DNA of 64,000 nucleotides from Burkholderiales bacterium (GTDB lineage: Bacteria; Pseudomonadota; Gammaproteobacteria; Burkholderiales; Burkholderiaceae_C), in assembly GCA_016223165.1 (NCBI GenBank), contig JACRPO010000005.1, positions 902,926 to 966,925 on the forward strand. The letters are read 5' to 3'. The notes under the pieces are model-generated. The model had not been told where the DNA came from. It did no database searches and saw only the letters and a list, made by a program, of their open reading frames with translations. Shown in pieces: positions 27,806 to 36,702 of the stretch; positions within the stretch are counted from its first letter, which is position 1, and each line of letters starts with the position of its first letter. Position numbers and translations under genes: made by a program.

Positions 27806-28159
27806 TCAGGCCAGCTTGGCCTTGATGCGCGCCGACTTGCCGCTGCGCTGGCGCAGGAAGTACAGCTTGGCACGGCGCACGTCGCCACGGCGCTTGACTT
27901 CGATGCCGGCGATCAGCGGGCTGTAGAGCTGGAACGTGCGCTCGACGCCCTCGCCGCTGCTCACCTTGCGCACGATAAAGCTGCTGTTCAGGCCGCGGTT
28001 GCGCTTGGCGATGACGACGCCTTCGTAGGCCTGCACGCGCCTGCGCGTGCCTTCGACGACATTGACGTTGACGATCACCGTGTCGCCCGGGGCGAAGGCG
28101 GGCAACTTGCGGTCCAGGCGGGCGATCTCTTCCCGCTCGAGCGTGGCGATGAGGTCCAT
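27806..28159 (-). CDS. rplS: 50S ribosomal protein L19
   Basis: 117 residues. The opening [20 protein letters not shown] and the motifs [20 protein letters not shown] and [20 protein letters not shown] are diagnostic of L19, which lies at the 30S-50S interface. GGAGAG precedes ATG 28159. It is the last gene of rpsP-rimM-trmD-rplS, separated from trmD by 190 bp. Confidence 0.98.
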   Translation of the reverse strand: MDLIATLEREEIARLDRKLPAFAPGDTVIVNVNVVEGTRRRVQAYEGVVIAKRNRGLNSSFIVRKVSSGEGVERTFQLYSPLIAGIEVKRRGDVRRAKLYFLRQRSGKSARIKAKLA

Positions 28160-28348
28160 GGTTCTCTCCATCGATCTTGCGGCGATACCGGCGCCTGAAG
28201 GGGGTTCAGGCGGGTTGCTCACGCCGGCACGGGTGTCGTCACTCGTGCTGGCATGACGGGCGGGTTGAGAGGGTGCGGTCCAGGCCCCGCAAGAACAAGA
28301 GGGACCCGGCGCGCTGTTGTGGCCCGGCAGAGGATCGAAAAGCTGCGG

Positions 28349-28354
28349 ATTATA
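28349..28354 (-). promoter_or_regulatory. Candidate rplS promoter -10 inside the trmD stop codon
   Basis: A perfect TATAAT on the minus strand includes the trmD TAA stop (28352-28350). It lies about 190 bases before rplS and would give that gene its own transcript. No clear -35 hexamer was found at 17 bases. Confidence 0.4.
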
Positions 28355-29165
28355 GGCTGCCGGAACCGCGCAGCCGGGCGAGGAAGTTCTCGTCCGCCGG
28401 CGAGAGCCGCCCGTTGCTGCGCGCCCGCTCGATGAGGTCGGGCCGGCGGCGGGCCGTGATATCCAGCGAGCACTCGCGGCGCCAGCGGGCGATCTCGGCA
28501 TGGTGTCCCGACAGCAGCACCGGCGGCACGTCCAGGCGCACGCCCTCCACGACGAGCGATTCGGGCCGGCTGTAGTGCGGCCCTTCGAGCAGGCCGTCCA
28601 CGCTGCGGTCGACGCCGCCGGGTGCGGCATCGTCGGAGAAGCTGTCCTGGCGGTGCGAGGCGGGCTTCAGCACGCCCTCCTGCAGGCGAGCCACCGCATC
28701 CAGCAGGGCCAGCGCGGGCAGCTCGCCGCCGGAGAGCACGAAGTCGCCGAGGCTCAACTCGTGCGTGACGCAGCGATCGATGAAGCGCTGATCGATGCCC
28801 TCGTATCGCCCGCACACCAGCACCGCGCCCGGCCCGTGGGCGAACTCGCGCACGACCGCCTGGTCGATGCGCCGCCCCGTGGGCGTGAAGTGCACCACCG
28901 GCAGGGACGCGTCGCCCTCCTCCGGCGCAGCGCGCTCGGCGCGGATGGCCGCCAGTGCGCGCAGCAGCGGCTCGGCAAGCATCACCATGCCCGGCCCGCC
29001 GCCGTAAGGGCGGTCGTCGATGCGCCGGTAGGCGTCGTCGGCAAAGTCGCGCAGCGGCCACAGGCGCACGTCGACCGCGTCGCTGCCGAAGGCACGCCGC
29101 GTGACCCCTTGCGTCAGGTGCGGCGCGAAGAGCTCCGGGAACAGGGTGACGATGTCGAAGCGCAC
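28350..29165 (-). CDS. trmD: tRNA (guanine37-N1)-methyltransferase
   Basis: 271 residues. TrmD methylates G37 of tRNAs to prevent frameshifting, using SAM bound in a knotted fold. Visible family motifs are [43 protein letters not shown] and [16 protein letters not shown]. The start is GTG 29165 ([13 protein letters not shown]), 20 bp after the rimM stop; there is no nearer ATG. Confidence 0.97.
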   Translation of the reverse strand: MRFDIVTLFPELFAPHLTQGVTRRAFGSDAVDVRLWPLRDFADDAYRRIDDRPYGGGPGMVMLAEPLLRALAAIRAERAAPEEGDASLPVVHFTPTGRRIDQAVVREFAHGPGAVLVCGRYEGIDQRFIDRCVTHELSLGDFVLSGGELPALALLDAVARLQEGVLKPASHRQDSFSDDAAPGGVDRSVDGLLEGPHYSRPESLVVEGVRLDVPPVLLSGHHAEIARWRRECSLDITARRRPDLIERARSNGRLSPADENFLARLRGSGSL

Positions 29166-29184
29166 GACGCTCGTTCGCCGCGGC

Positions 29185-29862
29185 TCAGAAGTCGGGCTGC
29201 CAGTCGACATGCACGCAGCGGCCCGCGAGATCGACACGGTCGACATAGGCCGAGACGAAGGGGATCAGGCGCTCCTCGTCCGCGTCGCCACCGGCCTTCT
29301 TCGGCGCGCTCTCGGCCGCCTCCTCTCGCGCCTCCTCCGGTACTTCGGCCGCACTCGCGCCAGGCGCCTGCACGCGCAGCACACAGGTGGGCCCGGTCTG
29401 CACGAGACCGACCACGGTGCCCAGATGGAGGCCGTCTCGGTTGCGCACCGCCAGGCCGATGAGGTCGATCCAGTAGAACTCGTCGTCCGCGGGGGTGGGG
29501 AAGCTGGCGCGCGAGACAAAGATGCGCGCGCCTGAAAGCGCCTCGGCCGCGTCGCGGTCGTCGAGGTCGTGGGCGGTGGCCACGATGTGCGCGCCCTGCT
29601 CGCGTGCCTGCACGATGCGCAGCAGCCGAGGCCAGGCGGGCGCGGCAAGCTTCGCCGCCGGCTTCGGGCCCGGGCCCGGGTGAGGGGCCGGCGGCTGCAG
29701 GAACCAGCGCTTGGTGCCGAACAGCGCCTGCGGATCGGCGGAGAAAGGCTTGACCTTCAAGCCCCCCTTCACGCCCCAGGCGCCGACGATGCGGCCGACC
29801 TCCACCGCGTCGTCCGGATAGACCGGTTCATCGCCGGCGGCGGCGAACACCCGGCCGGACAC
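29185..29862 (-). CDS. rimM: Ribosome maturation factor RimM
   Basis: About 225 residues. RimM binds S19 and matures the 30S head. [21 protein letters not shown] is the N-terminal signature (given here in 21 letters minus its last: [20 protein letters not shown]), and [15 protein letters not shown] opens the PRC-barrel. Two unusual low-complexity insertions are seen: a Pro-rich one after [12 protein letters not shown] and an acidic one after [13 protein letters not shown]. The start is GTG 29862 or GTG 29850; the first has GAGG upstream and lies 13 bp after rpsP. Confidence 0.92.
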   Translation of the reverse strand: MSGRVFAAAGDEPVYPDDAVEVGRIVGAWGVKGGLKVKPFSADPQALFGTKRWFLQPPAPHPGPGPKPAAKLAAPAWPRLLRIVQAREQGAHIVATAHDLDDRDAAEALSGARIFVSRASFPTPADDEFYWIDLIGLAVRNRDGLHLGTVVGLVQTGPTCVLRVQAPGASAAEVPEEAREEAAESAPKKAGGDADEERLIPFVSAYVDRVDLAGRCVHVDWQPDF

Positions 29863-29875
29863 CTGGTATGCGGCC

Positions 29876-30124
29876 TCAGGCCGCGTGCTTGGCCTGGTCG
29901 ACCAGGCGCTGCACGGTGGGCGACAGCTGCGCGCCGACACCCGACCAGTAGGTGACACGGTCGAGCGCCAGGCGCAGCGGCTGGTCGCCGCCGGCCGCCA
30001 TCGGGTTGTAGAAGCCGACGCGCTCGATGAAGCGGCCGTCGCGGCGCTCGCGAGAATCGGCGACAACGATGTTGTAGAAGGGGCGCTTCTTCGCGCCGCC
30101 ACGGGCCAGACGGATCACGACCAT
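29876..30124 (-). CDS. rpsP: 30S ribosomal protein S16
   Basis: 82 residues, [20 protein letters not shown], then FYNPMAAGG, all typical of S16, a 30S assembly protein. It is first in the rpsP-rimM-trmD-rplS operon. A perfect TATAAT lies 218 bases upstream, giving a long leader. Confidence 0.98.
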   Translation of the reverse strand: MVVIRLARGGAKKRPFYNIVVADSRERRDGRFIERVGFYNPMAAGGDQPLRLALDRVTYWSGVGAQLSPTVQRLVDQAKHAA

Positions 30125-30279
30125 GCTGATGAACCTTGTTTGACTTGCGTGCTGTGCAGATCACCAAGCCACGGGAGACACACCGGGCTGGCCATCGAAA
30201 GACCGGAGATCCCGGGTTGCCCGGAGGCCGCCGGCCGGTACGGTTTGCCCCAGCCGCCGTAGATACGCCGCCCTTCCAT
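30115..30279 (-). other. Possible 54-codon leader ORF overlapping the rpsP start
   Basis: ATG 30279-30277 is preceded by CGAGG seven bases upstream. The frame begins MEGRRIYGGWGKPYRP and ends at a TGA (30117-30115) inside rpsP codons 3-4, so it overlaps the rpsP start by ten bases. It may be translated and coupled to rpsP, or may be chance in a high-GC leader. No family is recognised. Confidence 0.3.
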
Positions 30280-30341
30280 CGGGTTGCCTCGGCGCAGTCG
30301 GCCTGGGCAGGGTGGAGAGGGGCCGTCGGTGGGAACCGGGC

Positions 30342-30347
30342 ATTATA
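30342..30347 (-). promoter_or_regulatory. rpsP operon promoter -10
   Basis: A perfect TATAAT on the minus strand in ACTATAATGCCC, 218 bases before rpsP. The -35 region is weak. The 260-bp gap 30125-30384 is otherwise leader sequence and the repeats near the TM2 gene start. Confidence 0.5.
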
Positions 30348-30361
30348 GTCGGCGCGCTCAT

Positions 30362-30399
30362 GTCGTGAGTTCATCGTCGAGTTCATGTCGTCGAGTTCC
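30362..30399 (+). repeat. 12-13-bp tandem repeat over the TM2 gene start codon
   Basis: Three near copies of a unit like TCGTCGAGTTCAT lie at about 30362-30374, 30375-30386 and 30387-30399, spanning the ATG at 30385. An upstream ATG at 30360 is followed at once by a stop, as if the start region had been duplicated. Confidence 0.6.
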
Positions 30400-30846
30400 G
30401 CCCCTCCCTACCGCTCCAAGACGCTTGCCGCCTGGCTCGCGCTGCTCTTCGGGTCGCTCGGCCTGCACCGCATCTATCTGCGCGGCGCCGGCGACAAGCT
30501 CGCGTGGGCGCATGTCCCCGTCACGACCCTCGGGCTCGTCGGTGCCGAGCGCATGTCGGCACTCGGCCAGGACGACCGCCTTGCCTGGGTGCTGGTGCCT
30601 CTGCTCGGCCTCATGCTTTCGCAGGCGGCGCTCTTCGCGATCGTCTTCGCGCTGACGCCCGACGAGCGCTGGGACGAGCGCCACAACCCCGGCCAGCCGG
30701 TGCACGCCACGCGCTGGGGCGCGGTGCTGGCGGCGATCGCCGCGCTGACCGTCGGCGGTGTCGTGCTCATCGGCACCATCGCGTTCTCGATCCAGAAGGT
30801 CTTCGAGACGCAACTCGAATCGGCACCGATCGAGCCGCGCCGCTGA
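30385..30846 (+). CDS. TM2-like small membrane protein
   Basis: 153 residues with three predicted membrane helices. LAALLFGSLGLHRIYLRG-type sequence (seen as ALLFGSLGLHRIYLRGAG) resembles the TM2 domain core G-x-H-R-x-Y. A central helix LAWVLVPLLGLMLSQAALFA and a third WGAVLAAIAALTVGGVVLIG follow. Function unknown. It is convergent with pit (27 bp apart). Confidence 0.75.
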   Translation: MSSSSAPPYRSKTLAAWLALLFGSLGLHRIYLRGAGDKLAWAHVPVTTLGLVGAERMSALGQDDRLAWVLVPLLGLMLSQAALFAIVFALTPDERWDERHNPGQPVHATRWGAVLAAIAALTVGGVVLIGTIAFSIQKVFETQLESAPIEPRR

Positions 30847-30873
30847 TTCCTCGCGGCCCGGCATCGGTCCCTC

Positions 30874-31884
30874 TCAGAATATCCAGACGCTCAAGCCGTA
30901 GAAGACCGCGGCGATGAAGGCCGTGACCGGAATGGTGAAGACCCATGCCAGCACGATGTTCGCCGCCAGCCCCCAGCGCACGGCCGACGCACTGCGCACC
31001 GACCCGACGCCGTAGATCGCACCGGTGATCGTGTGCGTGGTCGACACCGGCACGCCGAGCCCGGTGGCCAGGAAGAGCGTGATGGCCCCGCCCGTCTCGG
31101 CGCAGAAGCCGCCCACGGGCTTGAGCTTGGTGATGCGCTGGCCCATGGTCTTGACGATGCGCCAGCCGCCGAACAGCGTGCCCAGGCCGATGGCGATGTA
31201 GCAGCACCAGATCACCCAGGCCGGCGGCATCTTGTCGCCGGCGGCGCTGATGCCGGCGGCGATGAGCAGCAGCCAGATGATGCCGATCGTCTTCTGCGCG
31301 TCGTTGCCGCCGTGGCCGAGCGAGTACAGCCCCGCCGAGACGAGCTGCGCGCGCCGGAAGAACTTGTCCACTCTGAGCGGTGAGCTTCGCCGGAACGCCC
31401 ACGAGGTGCCGACCATCAGCAGCGAGCCGAACAGGAACCCCAAGGCCGGCGAAACGAAGATGAACGCCACCGTGCGCAGCACGCCGCTGCCGATGAGTGG
31501 CCCGGCGCCGGCCTTGGCGAGGGTCGCGCCGACGATGCCGCCGATGAGCGCGTGCGAGCTCGACGACGGGATGCCGTACCACCAGGTGATCACGTTCCAG
31601 GCGATCGCCCCGACGAGCGCGCCGAAGACCACGTGCTGGTCGACGATGCCCGGCTCGACGATGCCCTTGCCGACGGTGGCCGCCACCTTGAGCTGGAAGA
31701 AGAAGATCGCCACCACGTTGAAGAAGGCGGCGAAGGCCACCGCCTGCGTCGGCTTGAGCACGCCGGTGGAGACGACCGTGGCGATGCTGTTGGCGGCGTC
31801 GTGGAAGCCGTTCATGAAGTCGAACAGCAGCGCCAGCACGACGAGCAACACCACCACCCAGAAGGCGATCTGCATGGAAGGCAT
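30874..31884 (-). CDS. pit: Low-affinity inorganic phosphate transporter Pit
   Basis: 336 residues, about ten membrane helices. FDFMNGFHDAANSIATVVST near the N-terminus and LGHGGNDAQKTIGIIWLLLI in the middle are the duplicated PiT signature. GVPVSTTHTITGAIYGVGS is the second-half repeat. It takes up metal-phosphate with protons. It follows the DUF47 gene (62 bp), the standard pairing of Pit with a PhoU-like partner. Confidence 0.95.
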   Translation of the reverse strand: MPSMQIAFWVVVLLVVLALLFDFMNGFHDAANSIATVVSTGVLKPTQAVAFAAFFNVVAIFFFQLKVAATVGKGIVEPGIVDQHVVFGALVGAIAWNVITWWYGIPSSSSHALIGGIVGATLAKAGAGPLIGSGVLRTVAFIFVSPALGFLFGSLLMVGTSWAFRRSSPLRVDKFFRRAQLVSAGLYSLGHGGNDAQKTIGIIWLLLIAAGISAAGDKMPPAWVIWCCYIAIGLGTLFGGWRIVKTMGQRITKLKPVGGFCAETGGAITLFLATGLGVPVSTTHTITGAIYGVGSVRSASAVRWGLAANIVLAWVFTIPVTAFIAAVFYGLSVWIF

Positions 31885-31946
31885 GTGAAGGCGAGCCCGT
31901 GGGAGATCGGCCGTGTGGAGGGCCGTGCGAGCGCGCCGGCGCGCGC

Positions 31947-32594
31947 TCAGCTGTTCTCGAGGACGACGCCCTCGATCAGGTTGGCCACGTCCTCGCAGCG
32001 GTCTGAGATCGACTCCAGGTGCTCGTAGACGGCCTTGAGCTTGATCAGCTCGCGCGTGTCGGGCTCCTCGCGAAACAGGCGCGACATGGCCGAGCGCATG
32101 ACGCGGTCGGCGTCCGACTCGAGCTGGTCGATCTCCTCGCAGTTCTTCAGCGCCGCCTCGGCCACCGCGGCGTCGCGCAGGCGCGGCAGCAGCGTCACCA
32201 CGTGCTGCACGCGCTCGCAGCAGCGCACCGAGACCTCCGACAAGCGCAGCACGTCCTCGGGCAGCTTCTGCAGGTCGTACAGCTGCATCACCTCGGTCGA
32301 GTCCTGCAGCAAGTCGAGCACGTCGTCCATCGTGTTGATCAGGCTGTGGATCTGCTCGCGATCGAGCGGCGTGATGAACGTGCGGTGCAGGAGCCGGTGC
32401 ACCTCGGCGGTGACGCGGTCGGCGGCGCGCTCGGCGTCGCCCACTTCGCGCGCGTGACGCTCGCGCGCATCGAGATCACCGTAGCTCTGCACCAGCCGCT
32501 GGAACGCCTTGGCGCCGTCGGCGATGTGCTGCCCGTGCTGGTTGAACAGCTCGAAGAAGTTGCCTTCGCGCGGGAGGAGCTTACGGAAGACCAT
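31947..32594 (-). CDS. DUF47-family PhoU-like partner of Pit
   Basis: 215 residues, all helical. MVFRKLLPREGNFFELFNQH starts the family, and REQIHSLINTMDDVLDLLQD and LKAVYEHLESISDRCEDVAN are the PhoU-like metal-binding helices with E-x3-D patterns. It is thought to regulate the adjacent Pit transporter. The start is ATG 32594. A tandem Pho-box-like sequence lies 66 bases upstream. Confidence 0.93.
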   Translation of the reverse strand: MVFRKLLPREGNFFELFNQHGQHIADGAKAFQRLVQSYGDLDARERHAREVGDAERAADRVTAEVHRLLHRTFITPLDREQIHSLINTMDDVLDLLQDSTEVMQLYDLQKLPEDVLRLSEVSVRCCERVQHVVTLLPRLRDAAVAEAALKNCEEIDQLESDADRVMRSAMSRLFREEPDTRELIKLKAVYEHLESISDRCEDVANLIEGVVLENS

Positions 32595-32659
32595 GGGCCG
32601 CCTTGTGCTTGTTGCTCGGGCAGGCCGTCCTGCCGGGGACGGGTCCAGGCGCCCATGGC

Positions 32660-32677
32660 CTGTCACGTCCCTGTCAC
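32660..32677. promoter_or_regulatory. Candidate Pho box upstream of DUF47-pit
   Basis: CTGTCAC-GTCC-CTGTCAC: two identical seven-base half sites with the 11-base period of PhoB sites. It is oriented along the plus strand. On the minus strand it lies just downstream of a -10-like TACAAT (32683-32678), a position that suits repression more than activation. Confidence 0.6.
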
Positions 32678-32764
32678 ATTGTAGGCGGCGCCACACACGC
32701 GGCTTGTGGCGCGTGTGCTGCTCGTGCCACCCGAGCCGGCTCGTCGAGCCTCGGGCCCGACCGA

Positions 32765-34342
32765 TCAAGACGAAGCCGGCGCGGCCTCGTCGGGCTTCGG
32801 CCCGCGCCGGCGGCGCCGGCGGCGGCGCCGGGCGGGTGCATCGCTGCCGTCGATGGGCAAGTCGACCTCGGCGGCCGGCGCGGGCGGCCCTGCGGCGGGC
32901 ACGGCCGGCTCGGCGGCGGCGCGGCGCACGCGCGTGGTGCTGGCGGCACGCAGGTCCTGCAGCATCGCCTCGCGGTCCTCGTCGCTGCCGAGGTGGTAGT
33001 CCTCCCACCAGTCGGCCAGTTCGGCCGGCAGCTCGCCGGCATCGGCGCGCAGGCGCAGGAAGTCGTAGCCGGCGCGGAAGCGCGGCTGCCCGAGAAGCGC
33101 CGGCACGCTGGCTGCGGTGCGCCGCTCGAAGCGCGGCTGCATGAGCCAGATCTCGCGCATGTCGGCGGCCAGCTTGCCGCGGCCCGAGATGTCGCCGATG
33201 CGGGCATCGAACACCGCGTCCACGGCCTGCTGCAATGCCGGGAATGCGGCTTCGCCACCTTCGCGGTTGGCGCTCCAGCGCTGCAGCACGTCGTGCCACA
33301 GCAGGCAGGCGAGCAGGAAGCTCGGCACGACCGATCGGCCCTCGGCCACGCGGCGGTCGGTATCTTCGAGCGCCAGGCGAACGAAGGTCTCGCGCGCAGC
33401 GAGCGAGGCGCCGCCGCCACGGGTCGGCGCCAGCGCCGCCTCCAGCACGGGGAAGACGCCGCGCTCGAGGCCGCGCTTCTTGAGCTGCTCGATGCTCGCG
33501 AGCGCGTGGCCGGTCTGCAGGAGTTTCACCATCTCGTCGAACAGGCGCGAGATGGGCACGTTGGCGAGCAGCGCGGCCATCTTGCCGATCGGCGCTTCCG
33601 TGGCCGGTTCGAGTGCAAAACCCAGCTTGGCCGCGAAGCGCACGACGCGGATGATGCGCACCGGGTCTTCGCGGTAGCGCGTCTCGGGGTCGCCGATCAT
33701 GCGGATGACGCGCGCCTTCGCGTCGGCGAGGCCGCCGTGGTAGTCGACCACCACCTGCGACACGGGGTCGTAGTACATCGCGTTGATCGTGAAGTCGCGC
33801 CGCGCCGCGTCCTCGATCTGCGGGCCCCAGACGTTGTCGCGCAGCACGCGCCCGCTCGCGTCGACGACATGGCCGCTGGTCTTCTCGGCCAACTGGCCCT
33901 TGGCCGTCTTCTCGTTGCCTTCGACCTGCTCGGCGGCACTTGCGTCCAGGTAGGCGCGGAAGGTCGAGACCTCGATCGTCTCGTGCTCGCGCCCGCGCCC
34001 GAACACCACGTGCACGAGACGGAAGCGGCGGCCGATGATGAAGGCGCGGCGGAAAAGCGCCTTCACCTGCTCGGGCGTGGCGTCGGTGGCGACGTCGAAG
34101 TCCTTCGGGCGTAGGCCGACGATGAGGTCGCGCACGGCGCCGCCGACGACATAGGCCTCGTAGCCCGCCTCCTTCAGCGTGCGCACGACGCGCACGGCAT
34201 TGGCATCGAGGAGCGTGGGGTCGATGCCGTGCTCCTCGCGCGCGAACTCGCGCCGCGCGCCCAACGGGATGACGGCGGGCTCGGGCGCCGCCGGCGGGGC
34301 ACTGCCGCGGCCGAGCAGCCGGTGGATGAACTTCTTGATCAT
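32765..34342 (-). CDS. pcnB: Poly(A) polymerase I
   Basis: 525 residues. PcnB adds 3' poly(A) tails that promote RNA decay. It belongs to the class II nucleotidyltransferases. The core GGAVRDLIVGLRPKDFDVAT (about residue 66) carries the catalytic Asp pair; RRFRLVHVVFGRGREHETIE and RRDFTINAMYYDP follow. The C-terminus is a long basic tail with a run of about ten arginines, typical of PcnB rather than CCA-adding enzyme. The frame overlaps the upstream HAD gene by 4 bp, so translation is coupled. Confidence 0.95.
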   Translation of the reverse strand: MIKKFIHRLLGRGSAPPAAPEPAVIPLGARREFAREEHGIDPTLLDANAVRVVRTLKEAGYEAYVVGGAVRDLIVGLRPKDFDVATDATPEQVKALFRRAFIIGRRFRLVHVVFGRGREHETIEVSTFRAYLDASAAEQVEGNEKTAKGQLAEKTSGHVVDASGRVLRDNVWGPQIEDAARRDFTINAMYYDPVSQVVVDYHGGLADAKARVIRMIGDPETRYREDPVRIIRVVRFAAKLGFALEPATEAPIGKMAALLANVPISRLFDEMVKLLQTGHALASIEQLKKRGLERGVFPVLEAALAPTRGGGASLAARETFVRLALEDTDRRVAEGRSVVPSFLLACLLWHDVLQRWSANREGGEAAFPALQQAVDAVFDARIGDISGRGKLAADMREIWLMQPRFERRTAASVPALLGQPRFRAGYDFLRLRADAGELPAELADWWEDYHLGSDEDREAMLQDLRAASTTRVRRAAAEPAVPAAGPPAPAAEVDLPIDGSDAPARRRRRRRRRGPKPDEAAPASS

Positions 34343-35016
34343 TCGAACAGTTTCAGCACGGGCCAGCCGCGCTCACGCGCCAGGCGCTCGAGCGCCGGGC
34401 CGGGGTTGGTGGCCACCGGGTCGCTGACGCGTTCGAGCAGCGGCAGATCGTTGGTGGAGTCGCTGTAGAAGATGCTCTTCTCGCAGCCTTCGAGCGAGGC
34501 GCCCAGGCCCGCCAGCCAGGCCTGCACGCGCTCGACCTTGCCCTCGCGAAACGAGGGCACGCCGCGGATGGCGCCGGTGGCGCGGCCCGCGGCGTCGCGC
34601 TCCAGCTCGGTGGCGATGAGGTCGGGCACGCCCAGCAGTTCGGCGATCGGCCGCGTCACGAAGTCGTTGGTCGCGGTGACGATGGCAAGGCGCTCGCCGG
34701 CGCGGCGATGGCGCTCGATCAGGTCCAGCGCCGCCGGCCGCAGCATCGGACGGATGATCTCGGCGATGAAGAGCCGCGAAGCCGCTTCGGCCTCGGCCAG
34801 CGGCCGCAAGCGCCAGGGCTCGGTGATGAAGTGGATGTAGTCGGCGATGTCGAGGCGCCCGCGCTGGTAGTCGGCATAGTAGCCGTCGTTGCGGCGCGCG
34901 AACTCCGTGCCGTCAGCCCAGCCCAGGTGCACGAGGAACTCGCCGAAGGCATGGTCGGAGTCGCCGGGCAGCAGCGTGCCGTCGAGGTCGAACAGGGTCA
35001 GCCGCATGGCGGTCAT
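34339..35016 (-). CDS. HAD-superfamily phosphatase (subfamily IB)
   Basis: 225 residues. Motif I is FDLDGTLLPGDSD, with the nucleophile Asp. Motif II is IVTATN, and motif III/IV is FYSDSTNDLPLLE. The layout resembles SerB-like and histidinol-phosphatase-like subfamily IB-PSPase proteins; the substrate cannot be told. The start may be ATG 35016 or 35007 (MRLTLFDLDG). It overlaps pcnB and hda by four bases on either side, so hda-HAD-pcnB is one coupled operon. Confidence 0.9.
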   Translation of the reverse strand: MTAMRLTLFDLDGTLLPGDSDHAFGEFLVHLGWADGTEFARRNDGYYADYQRGRLDIADYIHFITEPWRLRPLAEAEAASRLFIAEIIRPMLRPAALDLIERHRRAGERLAIVTATNDFVTRPIAELLGVPDLIATELERDAAGRATGAIRGVPSFREGKVERVQAWLAGLGASLEGCEKSIFYSDSTNDLPLLERVSDPVATNPGPALERLARERGWPVLKLFE

Positions 35017-35783
35017 CCCTCCCCGGCCGCGGCGCCGGTGCCCGCGGGGCTCGTGCGTGCCTCGGAGCCGGTTCGCGGATCGTTCGCGCCGCCCGTCACC
35101 CGCTGCTCACCGGCCTCGCTGCCCTCTTCGGCCAGCATCTGGCGCAGCAGCGGCACGGTCACGTACCGGTGCTTCGAGAGCGAGAAGCGGTCGAGTCGCT
35201 CGATCACCTGCATCAGCGATGCGAGGTCGCGCGGGCAATGCGTCAGCAGGTGGCTCATCACCTCGTCGCCGAGGAAGAGGTGGCGCCGGTCGGCCTCGCG
35301 CCGCAGCGCCGCGCGCGTCTCGGGCTCGCTCAGCGACGCCAGGGCGAAGACATGGCCCCAGCCCAGGCGCGTGCGCAGGTCGTCGCGCAGCGCCAGGTCC
35401 ACCGGCGGCAGGCGCCCGGCCGCCGCGAAGGCCACGCCCTCGGCCGCGGCATCCTCGAAGAGCGCGAAGGTCGCGCGCTGCGCCTCCTCGGAGAGTTCGT
35501 CGCAGCGGTCGACGATGGCGAGGCTCCAGCCGGCACCCAGCACCCACGGCAGGCCCATGCCCGCCTCGAAGCTGCCGACCACGCCACCCGCGCCCTGCAC
35601 GCGCGCGGCGAGCGCGCGCAGCAGGTGCGTCTTGCCGCTGCCGCTCGGCCCCCACAGGTACACCGGCGCCGCCGAGGCCCCCAGCGTGCGCAGGTGCTGC
35701 AGCGCCGCCGCGTTGGCGCCCGGGAGAAAACTGTCGAAGGTGCAGTCCGGCGCGGGGCCGAGGGCGAGGGGAAGCTGCCTCAT
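35013..35783 (-). CDS. hda: DnaA regulatory inactivator Hda
   Basis: 256 residues. Hda binds the DNA-loaded sliding clamp and promotes hydrolysis of DnaA-ATP after initiation. The N-terminal QLPLAL is a clamp-binding motif in the same position as in E. coli Hda. Walker A is GPSGSGKTH (about residue 46); the Walker B region reads LAIVDRCDEL, with the second acidic residue replaced. A Gly/Ala/Thr-rich tail of about 35 residues follows the AAA+ domain. Length and clamp motif separate it from DnaA. Confidence 0.92.
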   Translation of the reverse strand: MRQLPLALGPAPDCTFDSFLPGANAAALQHLRTLGASAAPVYLWGPSGSGKTHLLRALAARVQGAGGVVGSFEAGMGLPWVLGAGWSLAIVDRCDELSEEAQRATFALFEDAAAEGVAFAAAGRLPPVDLALRDDLRTRLGWGHVFALASLSEPETRAALRREADRRHLFLGDEVMSHLLTHCPRDLASLMQVIERLDRFSLSKHRYVTVPLLRQMLAEEGSEAGEQRVTGGANDPRTGSEARTSPAGTGAAAGEG

Positions 35784-35799
35784 CGTCTCGTCGCGCGCT

Positions 35800-36672
35800 T
35801 CACCGCGAGCGTGCGCTGCCGCGTCGGCGCCAGGCCTCGAGCAGCGAGCGCAGTCCGGGCGCGTCGTGCGCGTCCGGGCGGTGTTGCAGGTAGGTCACCG
35901 CGTCCGTAGCCGCGGCTTCGAGCCGGCCGAGTTCGGCCAGCACCAGGGCCCGATCGCGCCGCTCTTCCCAGTCGTCGGGCAGCAGCACGACGAGCCGGTC
36001 GAGCACGGCCAGCAGGCGCTGCCAGTCGCGCGCGCCGCGATGGATCTCCTTCAGGTTTCGCAGCAAGCGCGCCACGACCGCGCGCGGCTCGGCCTTCTGC
36101 AGGTACAGGCCGAGCGGCACATCGTCGTCGCCCTGAGCGCCGCGCCGGCGCCGGCGGTAGGGCAGCAGCCGCTCCTCCAGCGCCTCGCGCGAGAGCGAGC
36201 GGCCGTCGAAGGGGTCGATCACTACCTCGCCGCCGGGCAGGTGCAGCTTGACGAGGAAGTGGCCCGGGAACGACACGCCGCTCGCCTTCAGCCCGATCTG
36301 CTGCGCCAGCTCGACGAAGAGCAGCGCCAGCGTGATCGGGATACCCCGGCGCGTGCGCAGCACCTCCGGCAGGTAGCTGTTGCGCCGGTCGTAGTAGTTG
36401 TTGACGTTGCCGGCGAAGCCCAGCTCCTGGAAGAAGTAGCGGTTGAGCAGGCGCAGCTTCTGCACCGGCGCCGCATCGGCGGGCAGGCGCCGGCGCAGGC
36501 GCTCGGCCAGCGCGTCCACCTCGGCGAGCACGGCCTGCGGGTCCAGGCCCGGCAGGTCCTCCTGCGCGACCGCGACCGCGGCTTCGAGCACGGACAGGCT
36601 GGCGTCGTCGGCCACCAGGGTGGCGAAGTATTCCAGCGCGGTCGGGGTCTCGAAGTGGAGGGGCGAACCCAT
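35800..36672 (-). CDS. SirB1-family transglutaminase-like protein with TPR tail
   Basis: 290 residues. The N-terminal half matches the SirB1 (transglutaminase-like) family: FFQELGFAGNVNNYYDRRNS, then RRGIPITLALLFVELAQQIG and FPGHFLVKL. The classical catalytic Cys position is occupied by other residues, so it is probably not an enzyme. The C-terminal part looks TPR-like. Function unknown. It lies 16 bp upstream of hda on the same strand. Confidence 0.85.
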   Translation of the reverse strand: MGSPLHFETPTALEYFATLVADDASLSVLEAAVAVAQEDLPGLDPQAVLAEVDALAERLRRRLPADAAPVQKLRLLNRYFFQELGFAGNVNNYYDRRNSYLPEVLRTRRGIPITLALLFVELAQQIGLKASGVSFPGHFLVKLHLPGGEVVIDPFDGRSLSREALEERLLPYRRRRRGAQGDDDVPLGLYLQKAEPRAVVARLLRNLKEIHRGARDWQRLLAVLDRLVVLLPDDWEERRDRALVLAELGRLEAAATDAVTYLQHRPDAHDAPGLRSLLEAWRRRGSARSR

Positions 36673-36702
36673 GGCGGATGGCAGTGTAGTGGCCCGTGAA
36701 GC

